A stretch of 64,000 nucleotides of DNA from Halopseudomonas laoshanensis (GTDB taxonomy: Bacteria; Pseudomonadota; Gammaproteobacteria; Pseudomonadales; Pseudomonadaceae). The notes below the pieces were generated by a model. It saw only the letters and a list, made by a program, of their open reading frames with translations, was not told where the DNA came from and searched no databases. Of this stretch, positions 27,393 through 36,063 are shown one piece after another. The stretch is from positions 124,001-188,000 of the forward strand of contig NZ_QOVF01000003.1 in NCBI RefSeq assembly GCF_008365385.1, given 5' to 3'. Position 1 is the stretch's first letter. The number at the start of each line of letters is the position of its first letter. The translations under genes were made by a program, and so were the position numbers.

Positions 27393-28412
27393 CTAAACCA
27401 GCGCCACCGGGGTTAGCGGTGAACCAACAGCACCGGGTAGGCGCAGCGGCGGCGCGGTCAGCATAAACCGCGAGCGCCCGTTGGCGCGCAGATAGCTGGC
27501 CAACTCGCTGAGGTACCAGAGTTCGCCCAGATGAATGCCGAGCTTGAACAGGCAATGCTCATGCAGCGGCAGTGCGGCGCAACAGCCCTGCCCTTCACGC
27601 GCCGGGTAGGCCTCGACCGCATAGTTGTCGGCGATCAACACGCTCAGGCCGCTGTCAGTGATCCATTGCAGCAGCAATGGATCGCGACCATCCAGCACCG
27701 CACAGCTGTTTTCCAGCGTGGGCGCATCCGGATTCTTGCGCATACCCAGCACCACATCGGCAAAGCCGGTATACAGGCAGACCATGTCTCCCGGTTCGAT
27801 CACCACCCCGTCCAGTTTCAAGATCTGCTGCAGGCGTGCGTAATCGACCAGTACCCGCTCGTGGCCACAATGTTTTTCCAGATCGATCATCACCGCACGG
27901 CCGCTCACCGCGGTCTCGGCCATTTTCTCGATCCCCAGACGCTTGGCGCAGACGCCTTCCAGCGCATCCTCGTGACCACTTGGGCCCTGAATATCTTCAC
28001 CGGCGCGCCAGCCGTTGTAGTACAGCGGTTCAGCTTCGCCGTCACCGTCCGCGTCGAACAGCGCGCCGACATGCGAGAGCGCGTCCCACTGGGTGGAATA
28101 CTGGGTGAACAGCAACACCGCATCGTCGCTGACCACGTCGGTAAAGCTCGGGTTGATACGGTTCAGGGCGAAATTGTAGTTGAGCTTGTCACCGCGCCCG
28201 GAGGTAAAGCGCCGCGGAGGGTGACGCAGGCGGTTCAGGGCGTTGCCGCCGGGATAATCCAGCGGCAGGCTGAGGCAGAATGAGCGGCCTTCATGTACCT
28301 CGGCTACGCCCTGCAACACCTTGTCAGGGGTGAGCAGATTAAGCCTGCCGAGTTCATCGTCGGGCCCAAAGTCACCCCAGTTAGACCCTTCCGGGCGGTT
28401 TTTCCAGCGCAT
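27393..28412 (-). CDS. Cyclase-family (PF04199) metal-dependent hydrolase
   Basis: From the ATG at 28412 this is a 339-residue protein of the family that includes kynurenine formamidase and isatin hydrolase. The start is fixed by AAAGGAG six bases upstream; an in-frame extension to 28559 is rejected. The core motif reads STQWDALSHVG near residues 104-114. This is the TQWD branch, which replaces the classical HxGTHxD; a later YYNGWRAGEDI follows, and metal ligands are probably D and H there. It converges on the TRAP permease gene. Opening a cyclic amide, imide or lactone to a carboxylate is possible, but the substrate is unknown. Confidence 0.8.
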   Translation of the reverse strand: MRWKNRPEGSNWGDFGPDDELGRLNLLTPDKVLQGVAEVHEGRSFCLSLPLDYPGGNALNRLRHPPRRFTSGRGDKLNYNFALNRINPSFTDVVSDDAVLLFTQYSTQWDALSHVGALFDADGDGEAEPLYYNGWRAGEDIQGPSGHEDALEGVCAKRLGIEKMAETAVSGRAVMIDLEKHCGHERVLVDYARLQQILKLDGVVIEPGDMVCLYTGFADVVLGMRKNPDAPTLENSCAVLDGRDPLLLQWITDSGLSVLIADNYAVEAYPAREGQGCCAALPLHEHCLFKLGIHLGELWYLSELASYLRANGRSRFMLTAPPLRLPGAVGSPLTPVALV

Positions 28413-28591
28413 GAGCGTCTCCTTTGCGTTCGCGGCTTCAGCCCTCAAGATGCCATGCTCAAAGGCGTCGGTCACGCTTATCACCCCCGGTGTTGCATGA
28501 ACATAACAACCGCTCGCGAAAAAGCCGCGTGCAGCTGTCGCCGCGAATATGGCCGGCATGGTTTAATTGCCACCCCTTCTATTCACTACCG

Positions 28592-29401
28592 ATGGACACC
28601 CAAATGGATTGGCTGCAAGTCATTGTTCTGGCCATGGTGCAAGGCCTGACCGAGTTCCTCCCCGTTTCCAGTTCTGCCCACCTGATTCTGGTACCCGCAC
28701 TGACCAGTTGGGAGGACCAGGGTCTGGCCTTTGACGTGGCGCTGCATTTGGGCAGTCTTTCGGCGGTGGTGATCTATTTCCGGCGCGATCTGATCAAGAT
28801 GACCCGCAGCTGGACGCGTTCGGTGACCCACCGGGAGATGGACAGCGACGCACGCCTGGCCTGGGCGGTTATTCTGGGCACTATCCCTGTCGGCATTGCC
28901 GGGCTGCTGCTCAAAGACAGTATCGAAACCGTGCTGCGCTCGCCCATCTATCTGGCGATCGGTTTGATCGTGTTCGGTCTGCTGCTGAGTTGGGCCGACT
29001 GGCGCCACAAGGGTGAGCGTGAAGTCGAGGAGATGAACTGGAAGGATGTATTGTTCATCGGTCTGGCCCAGGCCGTGGCGCTGTTCCCAGGCACTTCCCG
29101 CTCGGGCATAACCATGACCGCTGGCCTGATGCTCGGTCTCAGCCGCGAGGCCTCTGCGCGCTTTTCCTTTCTGCTTTCGATTCCGGTGATCGTGATCGCC
29201 TGCGCACTGAAGTCATTCGATCTCGCAACTGCCGGCGTGCCAGTAGATTGGGCCTTCATGATCGGCGGCGTAGTCGCCTCCGGTATCAGCGCCTTTCTGT
29301 GTATCCACTTCTTCCTGGCGTTTATCAATCGCATCGGTATGCAGCCGTTTGTGATCTACCGCATCATTCTGGGGGTCGCGCTGCTCTGGATGTTCCTCTG
29401 A
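28592..29401 (+). CDS. uppP: Undecaprenyl-diphosphate phosphatase
   Basis: UppP (BacA) dephosphorylates undecaprenyl pyrophosphate at the membrane, recycling the lipid carrier for peptidoglycan. The 269-residue protein has the two conserved active-site regions, GLTEFLPVSSSAHLIL near residues 19-34 and PGTSRSGITMTAGLMLGLSR near 165-184, among about eight membrane segments. A second ATG at 28604 would shorten it by four residues; neither start has a strong Shine-Dalgarno. It is divergent from the cyclase gene. Lipid-carrier recycling may make it a bacitracin resistance factor. Confidence 0.95.
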   Translation: MDTQMDWLQVIVLAMVQGLTEFLPVSSSAHLILVPALTSWEDQGLAFDVALHLGSLSAVVIYFRRDLIKMTRSWTRSVTHREMDSDARLAWAVILGTIPVGIAGLLLKDSIETVLRSPIYLAIGLIVFGLLLSWADWRHKGEREVEEMNWKDVLFIGLAQAVALFPGTSRSGITMTAGLMLGLSREASARFSFLLSIPVIVIACALKSFDLATAGVPVDWAFMIGGVVASGISAFLCIHFFLAFINRIGMQPFVIYRIILGVALLWMFL

Positions 29402-29554
29402 ACCGTCAGGCTACGCTAGCGGGCCTGATAAAGGACTAGGTAGCCCGCATGCCTACCGGTTCACATTCCGGGGCTGCCCGCCTTGTAGAGGGCCTTTCCT
29501 GGCACTAGCATCCTGGCACAGGTAACGGATTATCCACCGCCAGGGAACAAGGCC

Positions 29555-31444
29555 ATGTCAGGAAAACCCGCAGCGCGTCAGGGCGACGCCACCCAATGCC
29601 CCAAGAAAGGCCACGGCAGCAGCGCCATCGTCAGTGGCTCACCGGATGTATCGTTCAACGGCATGCCCGCCGCACGCCTCGGCGATAAAACCGCGTGTGG
29701 CAGCACCATTACCGGCCAGGTGATACCCAACGTACTGATCAACGGCCGCCCTGCGGTGGTGACCGGCAGTACCGGTGCCCATGGCGACGTGGTAATCGGC
29801 GGATCGGGCAATATCGTTATTGGTGGCGCGGTAAGTTTTGGCAACGGGGCTGCGCTGGATGCCGAAGAGTCCCACACCACCCAGGCTCTGGCGCCGACCG
29901 CCCAGGAGCTGCGTCGAAACCTTCAATCAGAGCAGCTTGCAGAAACGCTTGAGTACGAAGAGGAGGAAGAGGAAACCGAGCTCCCGCTTGAGCAGCGCAT
30001 CACACTGCGCCTGGGCATGTTCTTCGACGGCACCGGCAACAACCTGGCCAACGCCGCCCTGACTGAACAATGCAGGCGTCAGGATCTGCACGACTTCGAC
30101 CCCGAGACCCTGCAAGCCATTACCCAGCTATGTGAATCCCGACAATACCGCGACACCAATGGTGACGGGCTGTTTGACCAAATGCCGGGGAGCAGTTATG
30201 GCAATGCCATGACGAATGTAGCGTTGTTGTTTGATCTTTATGAAGATCAAGCAGATCAGCAGTTGGAGAGCACAGCCAAGCAGGCGTATTTGAAGGCGTA
30301 CATCGAAGGTGCGGGTACTCGCAGTGGCGGATCTGACTCGCTTCGAGGTCTTGCGACCGGGCAGGGAGACACTGGTGTTATTGCGGGTGTGGCACAAAGC
30401 CCTAACGTTATTATTGGACAACTACGCCTACTGCTTGCCAATAACCCCCATCTTGTTATCGAGCGCGTTGAGTTCGATATCTTTGGCTTTAGTCGAGGTG
30501 CCGCTGCGGCACGTCATTTTGCCAATGAGCTGCTGAAACCTGACGGGGGGATGCTATCCAAAACACTTAATCAGAATTCGCCCGCATACAAAGCCGGTTT
30601 TGAATGGGCTAAACATGTTTGCATCAACTTTATTGGCCTATTTGATACAGTCGCTGCAATGGTCGATCCACTGAGTGGCGACCTGAATCCCGGAAATGCG
30701 CGAAACCCAGGTATCAATCTGTATTTGCCGCCAGATTGTGCGCGCAAGGTAGTGCAACTGACCGCTCAGCATGAGGAACGCTATCTGTTCAGCCTCAATC
30801 AGGTTGGCCCCGCCCATGAGGAAATTGCCCTGCCGGGTGTGCATTCGGATATCGGGGGTGGGTACCCAGCAATGATGCATGAGCGGCTGCTGGTTGATCG
30901 TCCCAGAGTCATTCCTTTCCAACGCGGTGGAGACAATAGCAGCACAAATGCCATTCGCGCTACTCGGCAGTGGGACGAACGCAATACCGTGCAAATGCAA
31001 CTGATGGGGCTGGGTCTGCCCGGGCCCGGTGAGTTTAAACGAGAGCAAATCAGCCGAGTCGCTCCGAATCAGCGCAATCTGGACGCTACCGATACCGTAT
31101 TAACTCTGGGGCTGGATCGAAAGGTCAGAGGGGAATTGTCGAGAGTGGCGCTGCGGGTAATGCACGGATGGTCGGTGAAATTTTCGGTACCGTTCAGAAG
31201 CATACCCGATACCGAAAAATTTAAACTCCCTAGCGAGCTGCAAGCTATCGCACAAACCATTATTTCTCATGCACTCCGCGGCATAGTCGCTCCGCTCTCC
31301 CCCGATGAATCTCGCTTTCTTCAAGGCCATTACATACATCGCTCGGCCAACTGGACTACGTCAAGAGGGCTCCTACTTAATCGCCCCAAGGCAGGCGGTA
31401 GGGCTATTTATCCAGATCAACCGCATAAAGGTTATCCCCAATGA
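29555..31444 (+). CDS. Type VI secretion effector: PAAR domain fused to DUF2235 (Tle1-like) lipase
   Basis: A 629-residue protein. Residues 1-95 form a PAAR domain (SGKPAARQGDATQCPKKGHG, then repeated VxG/PxVxxxG strands), which sharpens the type VI spike tip. A linker rich in Glu near 130-142 leads to an alpha/beta hydrolase of the DUF2235/Tle1 phospholipase type from about 148. The nucleophile elbow GFSRG holds S313. D364 in GLFDTVAA and H430 in LPGVHSDIGGGY complete a plausible triad. From about 30130 onward the gene is clearly more AT-rich than its start. Its stop overlaps the start of the lipoprotein gene, the likely immunity partner. No type VI apparatus genes lie in the window. Confidence 0.88.
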   Translation: MSGKPAARQGDATQCPKKGHGSSAIVSGSPDVSFNGMPAARLGDKTACGSTITGQVIPNVLINGRPAVVTGSTGAHGDVVIGGSGNIVIGGAVSFGNGAALDAEESHTTQALAPTAQELRRNLQSEQLAETLEYEEEEEETELPLEQRITLRLGMFFDGTGNNLANAALTEQCRRQDLHDFDPETLQAITQLCESRQYRDTNGDGLFDQMPGSSYGNAMTNVALLFDLYEDQADQQLESTAKQAYLKAYIEGAGTRSGGSDSLRGLATGQGDTGVIAGVAQSPNVIIGQLRLLLANNPHLVIERVEFDIFGFSRGAAAARHFANELLKPDGGMLSKTLNQNSPAYKAGFEWAKHVCINFIGLFDTVAAMVDPLSGDLNPGNARNPGINLYLPPDCARKVVQLTAQHEERYLFSLNQVGPAHEEIALPGVHSDIGGGYPAMMHERLLVDRPRVIPFQRGGDNSSTNAIRATRQWDERNTVQMQLMGLGLPGPGEFKREQISRVAPNQRNLDATDTVLTLGLDRKVRGELSRVALRVMHGWSVKFSVPFRSIPDTEKFKLPSELQAIAQTIISHALRGIVAPLSPDESRFLQGHYIHRSANWTTSRGLLLNRPKAGGRAIYPDQPHKGYPQ

Positions 31445-32106
31445 AATCGCTTTGTCTGCTGCTCGGCCTGATCATCAGTCTGAGTGCCTGCGCTCGCGAC
31501 CCGCTTAATCCGCCGCCGCCCAAGCTACCCTACGACCGCTGGAGTATCGGAATGATGGCGCCGAACTATATGGAGGTCTGGGTGGAAAGTGTCGACGTCT
31601 TGGACCAGCGAGGTCTTGCTTATTACCGGGTTCACGGCGGGTTGGCCTCAATTCAAACCCCCCCGGATAATCGGGGCAATCCCACTGGCTGGCCTGAGCG
31701 TGTGGGCTCCGGGGCGCTCAAACCCATGACAAACATAGACCTTCCCGAAATAATCTTTGTACGGTGGCAATCCCTAGTGGAGCCGCAGACCTACCATGTT
31801 CGGATCAATATTCCCGAGTGGGCGCGGGAGGAAATGCTCAAACCTGACGAGGCCTATTGTCGGTTTGACGGCAAGAATGTTACGAGTTACCGGAAGAATG
31901 TCACTCTTGGTCTCGCCCCAGGCGGTATCGCCAAAGCCTGGTTAATCGGCGGTTGCCTTGAGCCCATTGAGATAGGCCGTTTTGTTGGCAAAATTCACCC
32001 AGAGGGTCCGGATCAAGGCAGGTCGGAGGGCCGCTATGCCTTGCCTCTCTCCGAAGAGTCGAAAGCCTATATCAAAGCCCACGGCATTCCCTACGACAGC
32101 TGGTAA
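31441..32106 (+). CDS. DUF2931-family lipoprotein, probable immunity protein of the PAAR-lipase
   Basis: A 221-residue lipoprotein: the signal peptide ends in the lipobox LSAC with C17 as the lipid-modified residue. The following residues (ARD) leave outer-membrane or inner-membrane retention undecided. The body has no enzyme motif. DUF2931 lipoproteins are commonly encoded next to DUF2235/Tle1 effectors, and periplasmic location suits protection from a phospholipase delivered there. Its ATG overlaps the effector stop (ATGA), so production is coupled. Base composition is as low in GC as the effector's C-terminal part. Its 3' end overlaps the convergent cupin gene by 16 bases. Confidence 0.78.
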   Translation: MKSLCLLLGLIISLSACARDPLNPPPPKLPYDRWSIGMMAPNYMEVWVESVDVLDQRGLAYYRVHGGLASIQTPPDNRGNPTGWPERVGSGALKPMTNIDLPEIIFVRWQSLVEPQTYHVRINIPEWAREEMLKPDEAYCRFDGKNVTSYRKNVTLGLAPGGIAKAWLIGGCLEPIEIGRFVGKIHPEGPDQGRSEGRYALPLSEESKAYIKAHGIPYDSW

Positions 32107-32768
32107 TCCCCTACCAGCTGAGTTTTAACCAATATCAGCGTGTTCTCGGCCGCAGTCAGACACAATGCATCAAAACTGGGAGCGCGAAGCCAGCTGCCCG
32201 CAGGCAAGGGCTCATCATTCAGCGTAAGGCTCCCCTCCAACACCAGAATTTCACCCCGGTTCTGCTCTGGCAAAGGAACCCGCATCGTCTTGGCGTAACG
32301 TTGCAGGCTGCTGCATTCGTTGGCAAAGGTATGCAATTGGGCCTGCTCCATGCCTTGGTTCAGCGTCTGCCAGCGCATCTGCTGCGGCCCGAGCCGCAGT
32401 GTGGTCATATCGCCCTGGGCAAACTGGTTGAGCTTGACGAAGATCTGGCAGCCGGGCTGTGAAAACGGACTGTGACGGGAGGCGGCAGGGCTGCGCAGGT
32501 AACTGCCCGCCGGATAATCTCCGCCCTCGTCGCTGAACACGCCGCTCAGCACCAGTATTTCTTCGCCATTGGGGTGACGGTGCTCGGGAAAGCGCGCTCC
32601 GGGCAGATACTCGACCAGGCTGGTGACTTCGCCGCTCTCCGGCGCTTCCCGTTCCAGTGGCCAGCGTCTGACTGGTGCTTGGGGGGCATCCAGCCAATGT
32701 TGATCGCCGGGGCGGACCAGTACCGCCAGCCGGCGATCCATATTCAGCGGCGTAAAGGAACTGGACAA
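32091..32768 (-). CDS. ChrR-like double cupin protein
   Basis: A 225-residue protein with two cupin barrels of the ChrR anti-sigma cupin type. The first shows the metal motif HRHPNGEEILVLSGVF near residues 60-75 with later H in SRHSPF; the second (residues about 130-220) has EILVLEGSLTLNDEPLPAGS. No zinc-binding anti-sigma N-terminal domain is present, so it is not a complete ChrR. I chose the TTG at 32768 because GGAG lies six bases upstream; an ATG at 32786 has no such site. It is 85 bases downstream of the E2 gene and could be read with it. Function is unknown. Confidence 0.78.
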   Translation of the reverse strand: MSSSFTPLNMDRRLAVLVRPGDQHWLDAPQAPVRRWPLEREAPESGEVTSLVEYLPGARFPEHRHPNGEEILVLSGVFSDEGGDYPAGSYLRSPAASRHSPFSQPGCQIFVKLNQFAQGDMTTLRLGPQQMRWQTLNQGMEQAQLHTFANECSSLQRYAKTMRVPLPEQNRGEILVLEGSLTLNDEPLPAGSWLRAPSFDALCLTAAENTLILVKTQLVGDYQLS

Positions 32769-32853
32769 GATGATCTCCACAGGCATGAGTGAGTTGCCAG
32801 CATAACTCCCAAACCGACCGCTGACAGGCCGCGCTTGTTACAGAAAAAGTAGC

Positions 32854-33987
32854 CTACTCCGGCAACTGCAAATCCAGCACCAGCGCTTTGAGAAAACGCG
32901 AGGCCTCGCCGCCCGTCACTGCACGATGATCGAAGGTGAGTGACAGCGGGAGTACAGGATGTATCACTACCTGATCTTCCCATGCCACCGGCTGTTTACG
33001 CAGCGTACCCGCGCCAATGATGGCGACCTGCGGCGGCATCACTATTGGATTGGCGTAACGGCCAAACAACGTGCCGAAATTGGACAGCGTAATGGTCGCG
33101 CCCATCAATTCCCTGGGCGGAATCGAACGTTTGGCGACATCCTCGCGCAGCTGTGCCAGGCCGCGCCTCAGGTCGTCTGGGTCACGCTCGGCAATATCCC
33201 GCAGCACCGGCACAAATAGCCCGTCCGGCGTATCCACGGCGACTCCCAGATCGATCTGCGCATGCGGCTGTACCGTAAGCCGCCTTCCATCAAAGCCGGC
33301 ATTCAAGGCCGGTTGCGCCTTGCAGGCGATGGCGATGGCCCGGGTCAGCCGGATCATCGGGTCGCGCACCGGGGCGGTCCAGGCATGCAGGTCGGCATCC
33401 TCAACCAGCATCACCGGCACTACCTCGGCATGCGCGCGGGCCATATTCTTGGCCATGGTCCGGCGCACGCTGCGCAGCGCTTCGCCCTGGCCCTGCCCAA
33501 GCGGCTCTGCGGCCCGGCGCACATCCTCTTCGTTGATCAGCCCGCTGTCACCGGAGCCATGCAGGCGCGCCAGATCCACATCCAATTGCTGCGCCAGACG
33601 GCGGATCGAGGGCGTGGCTCTGGCGGGCTGATAATCGCGGGTGGAGGGCGACATGCCGATATGGAATTCCTCCGCGGCCAGGCCCGCACTGGCATCCGCC
33701 TTGTCCAGATTGCCAACCCCAAGATCACCAACCACAGTACCGCTGTCTTCGGCTTCGCCCTCGAAAACCACCAACGGCTCACCCACGTGCAACTGGTCGC
33801 CCGGCTTACCGAAACAGCGCGCTATCACGCCCGCCTGGGGCGAGGGTACATCGACGATCGCCTTGGCCGTTTCCACCGAGACCAGCAACTGATCCACCTC
33901 GACCTGATCGCCAGCCTGCACATGCCACTCGACAATCTCCGATTCCTGAAGCCCTTCTCCCAGGTCTGGCAATTTGAAAGTTTTCAT
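32854..33987 (-). CDS. 2-oxoacid dehydrogenase complex E2 component (dihydrolipoyl acyltransferase)
   Basis: A 377-residue E2 with the classic order: one lipoyl domain at residues 1-75 with K42 in VETAKAIVDV, a peripheral-subunit-binding domain near 125-160, and the catalytic domain to the end, with H354 in DHRAVTGGEA. It transfers the acyl group from the lipoyl arm to CoA. One lipoyl domain is as in branched-chain or PdhC-type enzymes, unlike the multi-domain AceF. Its ATG overlaps the E1 beta stop by 4 bases. No E3 (lipoamide dehydrogenase) gene is in the window, so the complex would borrow one. Pyruvate and branched-chain oxoacids are both possible substrates. Confidence 0.92.
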   Translation of the reverse strand: MKTFKLPDLGEGLQESEIVEWHVQAGDQVEVDQLLVSVETAKAIVDVPSPQAGVIARCFGKPGDQLHVGEPLVVFEGEAEDSGTVVGDLGVGNLDKADASAGLAAEEFHIGMSPSTRDYQPARATPSIRRLAQQLDVDLARLHGSGDSGLINEEDVRRAAEPLGQGQGEALRSVRRTMAKNMARAHAEVVPVMLVEDADLHAWTAPVRDPMIRLTRAIAIACKAQPALNAGFDGRRLTVQPHAQIDLGVAVDTPDGLFVPVLRDIAERDPDDLRRGLAQLREDVAKRSIPPRELMGATITLSNFGTLFGRYANPIVMPPQVAIIGAGTLRKQPVAWEDQVVIHPVLPLSLTFDHRAVTGGEASRFLKALVLDLQLPE

Positions 33988-34979
33988 AGCTGTTCTCCGT
34001 TCATTACCGCACGCGCGGCCTGACAGATACTCTGCACGTCGGGCAGATAGGCCAGCTCCTGACGCGCGTAGGGAATCACACAGTCGAGCCCGGTGACACG
34101 CAATATGGGTGCGCGCAACGCCTGCCAGGCGTGCTCCTGCAGCAATGCGGCAATTTCCGCACCCGGGCCATAACTGCGCGCCGCTTCATGAACAATCACG
34201 CAGTGCCCGGTCTTGCTAACCGAGGCGATCAGCGTTTGGCTGTCCAGCGGCTTGAGGCAGGCGACATCAATCACTTCTGCATCCACGCCCTGCTCCGCCA
34301 GCAGCGCCGCGGCTTCCAGCGTTTCCTTGAGCGCCGCACCCCAACTGATCAATGTGAGATCCTGGCCTTCGCGCAGGGTAAAACAGCTATCCAGCGGCAA
34401 AGCTTTACCGTCGTCACGGACCCGCTGCTGCACCGAGCGATACAGCCGCGTGGGTTCAAGAAAGATTACCGGATCCGGATCGGCAATTGCCGCCAGCAGT
34501 AGACCGTAGGCCCGCCGGGGCGAGGACGGAATCACTACGCGCAGGCCGGGAATATGCGCGAACAGCGCTTCGGTACTTTCACCATGATGCTCGGGCGCAT
34601 GAATCCCCGCGCCATGCGGCGTACGCACCACCATCGGACAACTTAGCCGGCTGCGGGTGCGGCTGCGCAGACGGCTGGCATGGGAAATCAGCTGCTCCAT
34701 GCCAGCGTAGATAAAGCCCATGAACTGGATCTCCGCGACCGGCTTCAAGCCCTGCGCAGCCATGCCCACACTGATGCCGGCAATCAGCGTTTCGGCCAGT
34801 GGCGTATCCATCACCCGCCGGAACCCGAAGCGCTCGTGCAAGCCCACCGTCGCGCGAAACACGCCACCATTGCCGGCAACATCTTCGCCCAGCACTACAA
34901 CATCCGGGTCATCCTGCATCGCCCGATGTAACGCCAGGTTGATGGCCTCGACCATGCACAGGGATTTGTCCTCACTCAT
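33984..34979 (-). CDS. 2-oxoacid dehydrogenase E1 component, beta subunit
   Basis: A 331-residue transketolase-like subunit that binds thiamine diphosphate together with E1 alpha. Typical segments are VLGEDVAGNGGVFRATVGL near residues 30-48, DTPLAETLIAGISVGMAA near 56-73 and the C-terminal swivel domain from about 210. The ATG at 34979 has GGAGGTGA just upstream; a GTG six bases earlier lies inside that Shine-Dalgarno and was rejected. The start overlaps the E1 alpha stop by 8 bases. It forms the decarboxylating heterotetramer of the complex. Confidence 0.93.
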   Translation of the reverse strand: MSEDKSLCMVEAINLALHRAMQDDPDVVVLGEDVAGNGGVFRATVGLHERFGFRRVMDTPLAETLIAGISVGMAAQGLKPVAEIQFMGFIYAGMEQLISHASRLRSRTRSRLSCPMVVRTPHGAGIHAPEHHGESTEALFAHIPGLRVVIPSSPRRAYGLLLAAIADPDPVIFLEPTRLYRSVQQRVRDDGKALPLDSCFTLREGQDLTLISWGAALKETLEAAALLAEQGVDAEVIDVACLKPLDSQTLIASVSKTGHCVIVHEAARSYGPGAEIAALLQEHAWQALRAPILRVTGLDCVIPYARQELAYLPDVQSICQAARAVMNGEQL

Positions 34980-36063
34980 GGTCACCTCCGTTCAGCGACG
35001 CCACCCGTTTGCCAAGCTCGGCACGTTGGTGATCGTACTCAGGCGGTAACTGTGCAAACAAATGATCAAAGGCGGCGGTGGCCTCTGCTGGCGGCGTGCC
35101 GCGATAACGCTCGACCGCGGCAGTGACTGCTTCGCCAAGCTCGGCCTGCAGCGCCTGCTCCTTGTCCTCATCCCATAGATGCTGGCCATGCAGAAAGCGC
35201 CGCATGCGGCCTACCGGCTCATGTTTCCAGGCCGCGTTCAGTTCATCATCGGAGCGATAGCGGCTGGCATCGTCTGCGGTGGTGTGATCACCTAGCCGAT
35301 AGCTGACGCACTCGATCAGGCTTGCGCCTTTGCCAGCCCGAGCTCGCTCAATCGCATGCAGCACCCGGTCATAGACAGCCAGCACATCGTTGCCATCCAC
35401 TTGCTCGCCCGGCAAGCCGGCACCCAGCGCTTTATGCGCCAGGGTCGGTGCGGCGCTCTGCAGGCTGCGCGGTACCGAGATCGCCCACTGGTTGTTATTC
35501 ACCACAAAGACCACCGGCAGTTGCCACACGCCCGCCAGGTTCAGACTCTCAAGAAAGTCGCCCTTGCTGGTCGCCCCATCGCCGCACGTAGTCACCGCCA
35601 CCCGTGGCTGTTGACGAATCCGAAAGGCAGCGGCAATACCGCAGGCATGACAGGCTTGGGTGGCGATCGGTACGCAAATGGGGAAGTCCTCCGCCACCGC
35701 TGGATTTTCCCAGGCGCTGCCCCGCTCGTCGCCGCCCCAATAGAGCAGAATTTCGTGCATGGCCACGCCGCGCTGCAACTGGGTGGCTGTGTCGCGGTAA
35801 TAGGGAATGAGTACGTCTTCTGAAGCCATGGCCCGGCCGACGGCCGAGCCGATCGCCTCCTGCCCGAGCGTCGAGGCATAGGTACCCAGTTGGCCAGTGC
35901 GCTGCAAAGCCACGCACTTCTGGTCAAAGCTGCGAACGCGTTGCATGTTTTTGTATAACGACAACAACAGCGCGTGATCTGCGGTCCAGGCTGGCAGTTC
36001 GCCCAGCGGCTGGCCTTCATCGTCGATCAGGCGGGTGTAAGGCAGGTTTACCGTCAAAGACAT
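34972..36063 (-). CDS. 2-oxoacid dehydrogenase E1 component, alpha subunit
   Basis: A 363-residue thiamine-diphosphate subunit with the ThDP motif starting GDGATSKGDF near residue 160 and ending in NN about 30 residues later. The phosphorylation-loop-like region YRLGDHTTADDASRYR near 260-275 is also visible. It decarboxylates a 2-oxoacid and passes the acyl group to E2. The ATG at 36063 has AGGAG well placed; a TTG five codons upstream overlaps that site. It is the first gene of the E1alpha-E1beta-E2 operon. Sequence resembles both PdhA and BkdA1 types and does not settle the substrate. Confidence 0.92.
   Translation of the reverse strand: MSLTVNLPYTRLIDDEGQPLGELPAWTADHALLLSLYKNMQRVRSFDQKCVALQRTGQLGTYASTLGQEAIGSAVGRAMASEDVLIPYYRDTATQLQRGVAMHEILLYWGGDERGSAWENPAVAEDFPICVPIATQACHACGIAAAFRIRQQPRVAVTTCGDGATSKGDFLESLNLAGVWQLPVVFVVNNNQWAISVPRSLQSAAPTLAHKALGAGLPGEQVDGNDVLAVYDRVLHAIERARAGKGASLIECVSYRLGDHTTADDASRYRSDDELNAAWKHEPVGRMRRFLHGQHLWDEDKEQALQAELGEAVTAAVERYRGTPPAEATAAFDHLFAQLPPEYDHQRAELGKRVASLNGGDHE

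Noticed and set aside
28413-28559. N-terminal extension of the cyclase-family protein
   Set aside because: AAAGGAG right before the ATG at 28412 fixes the start; the extension has no homology pattern and uses up the divergent promoter region.
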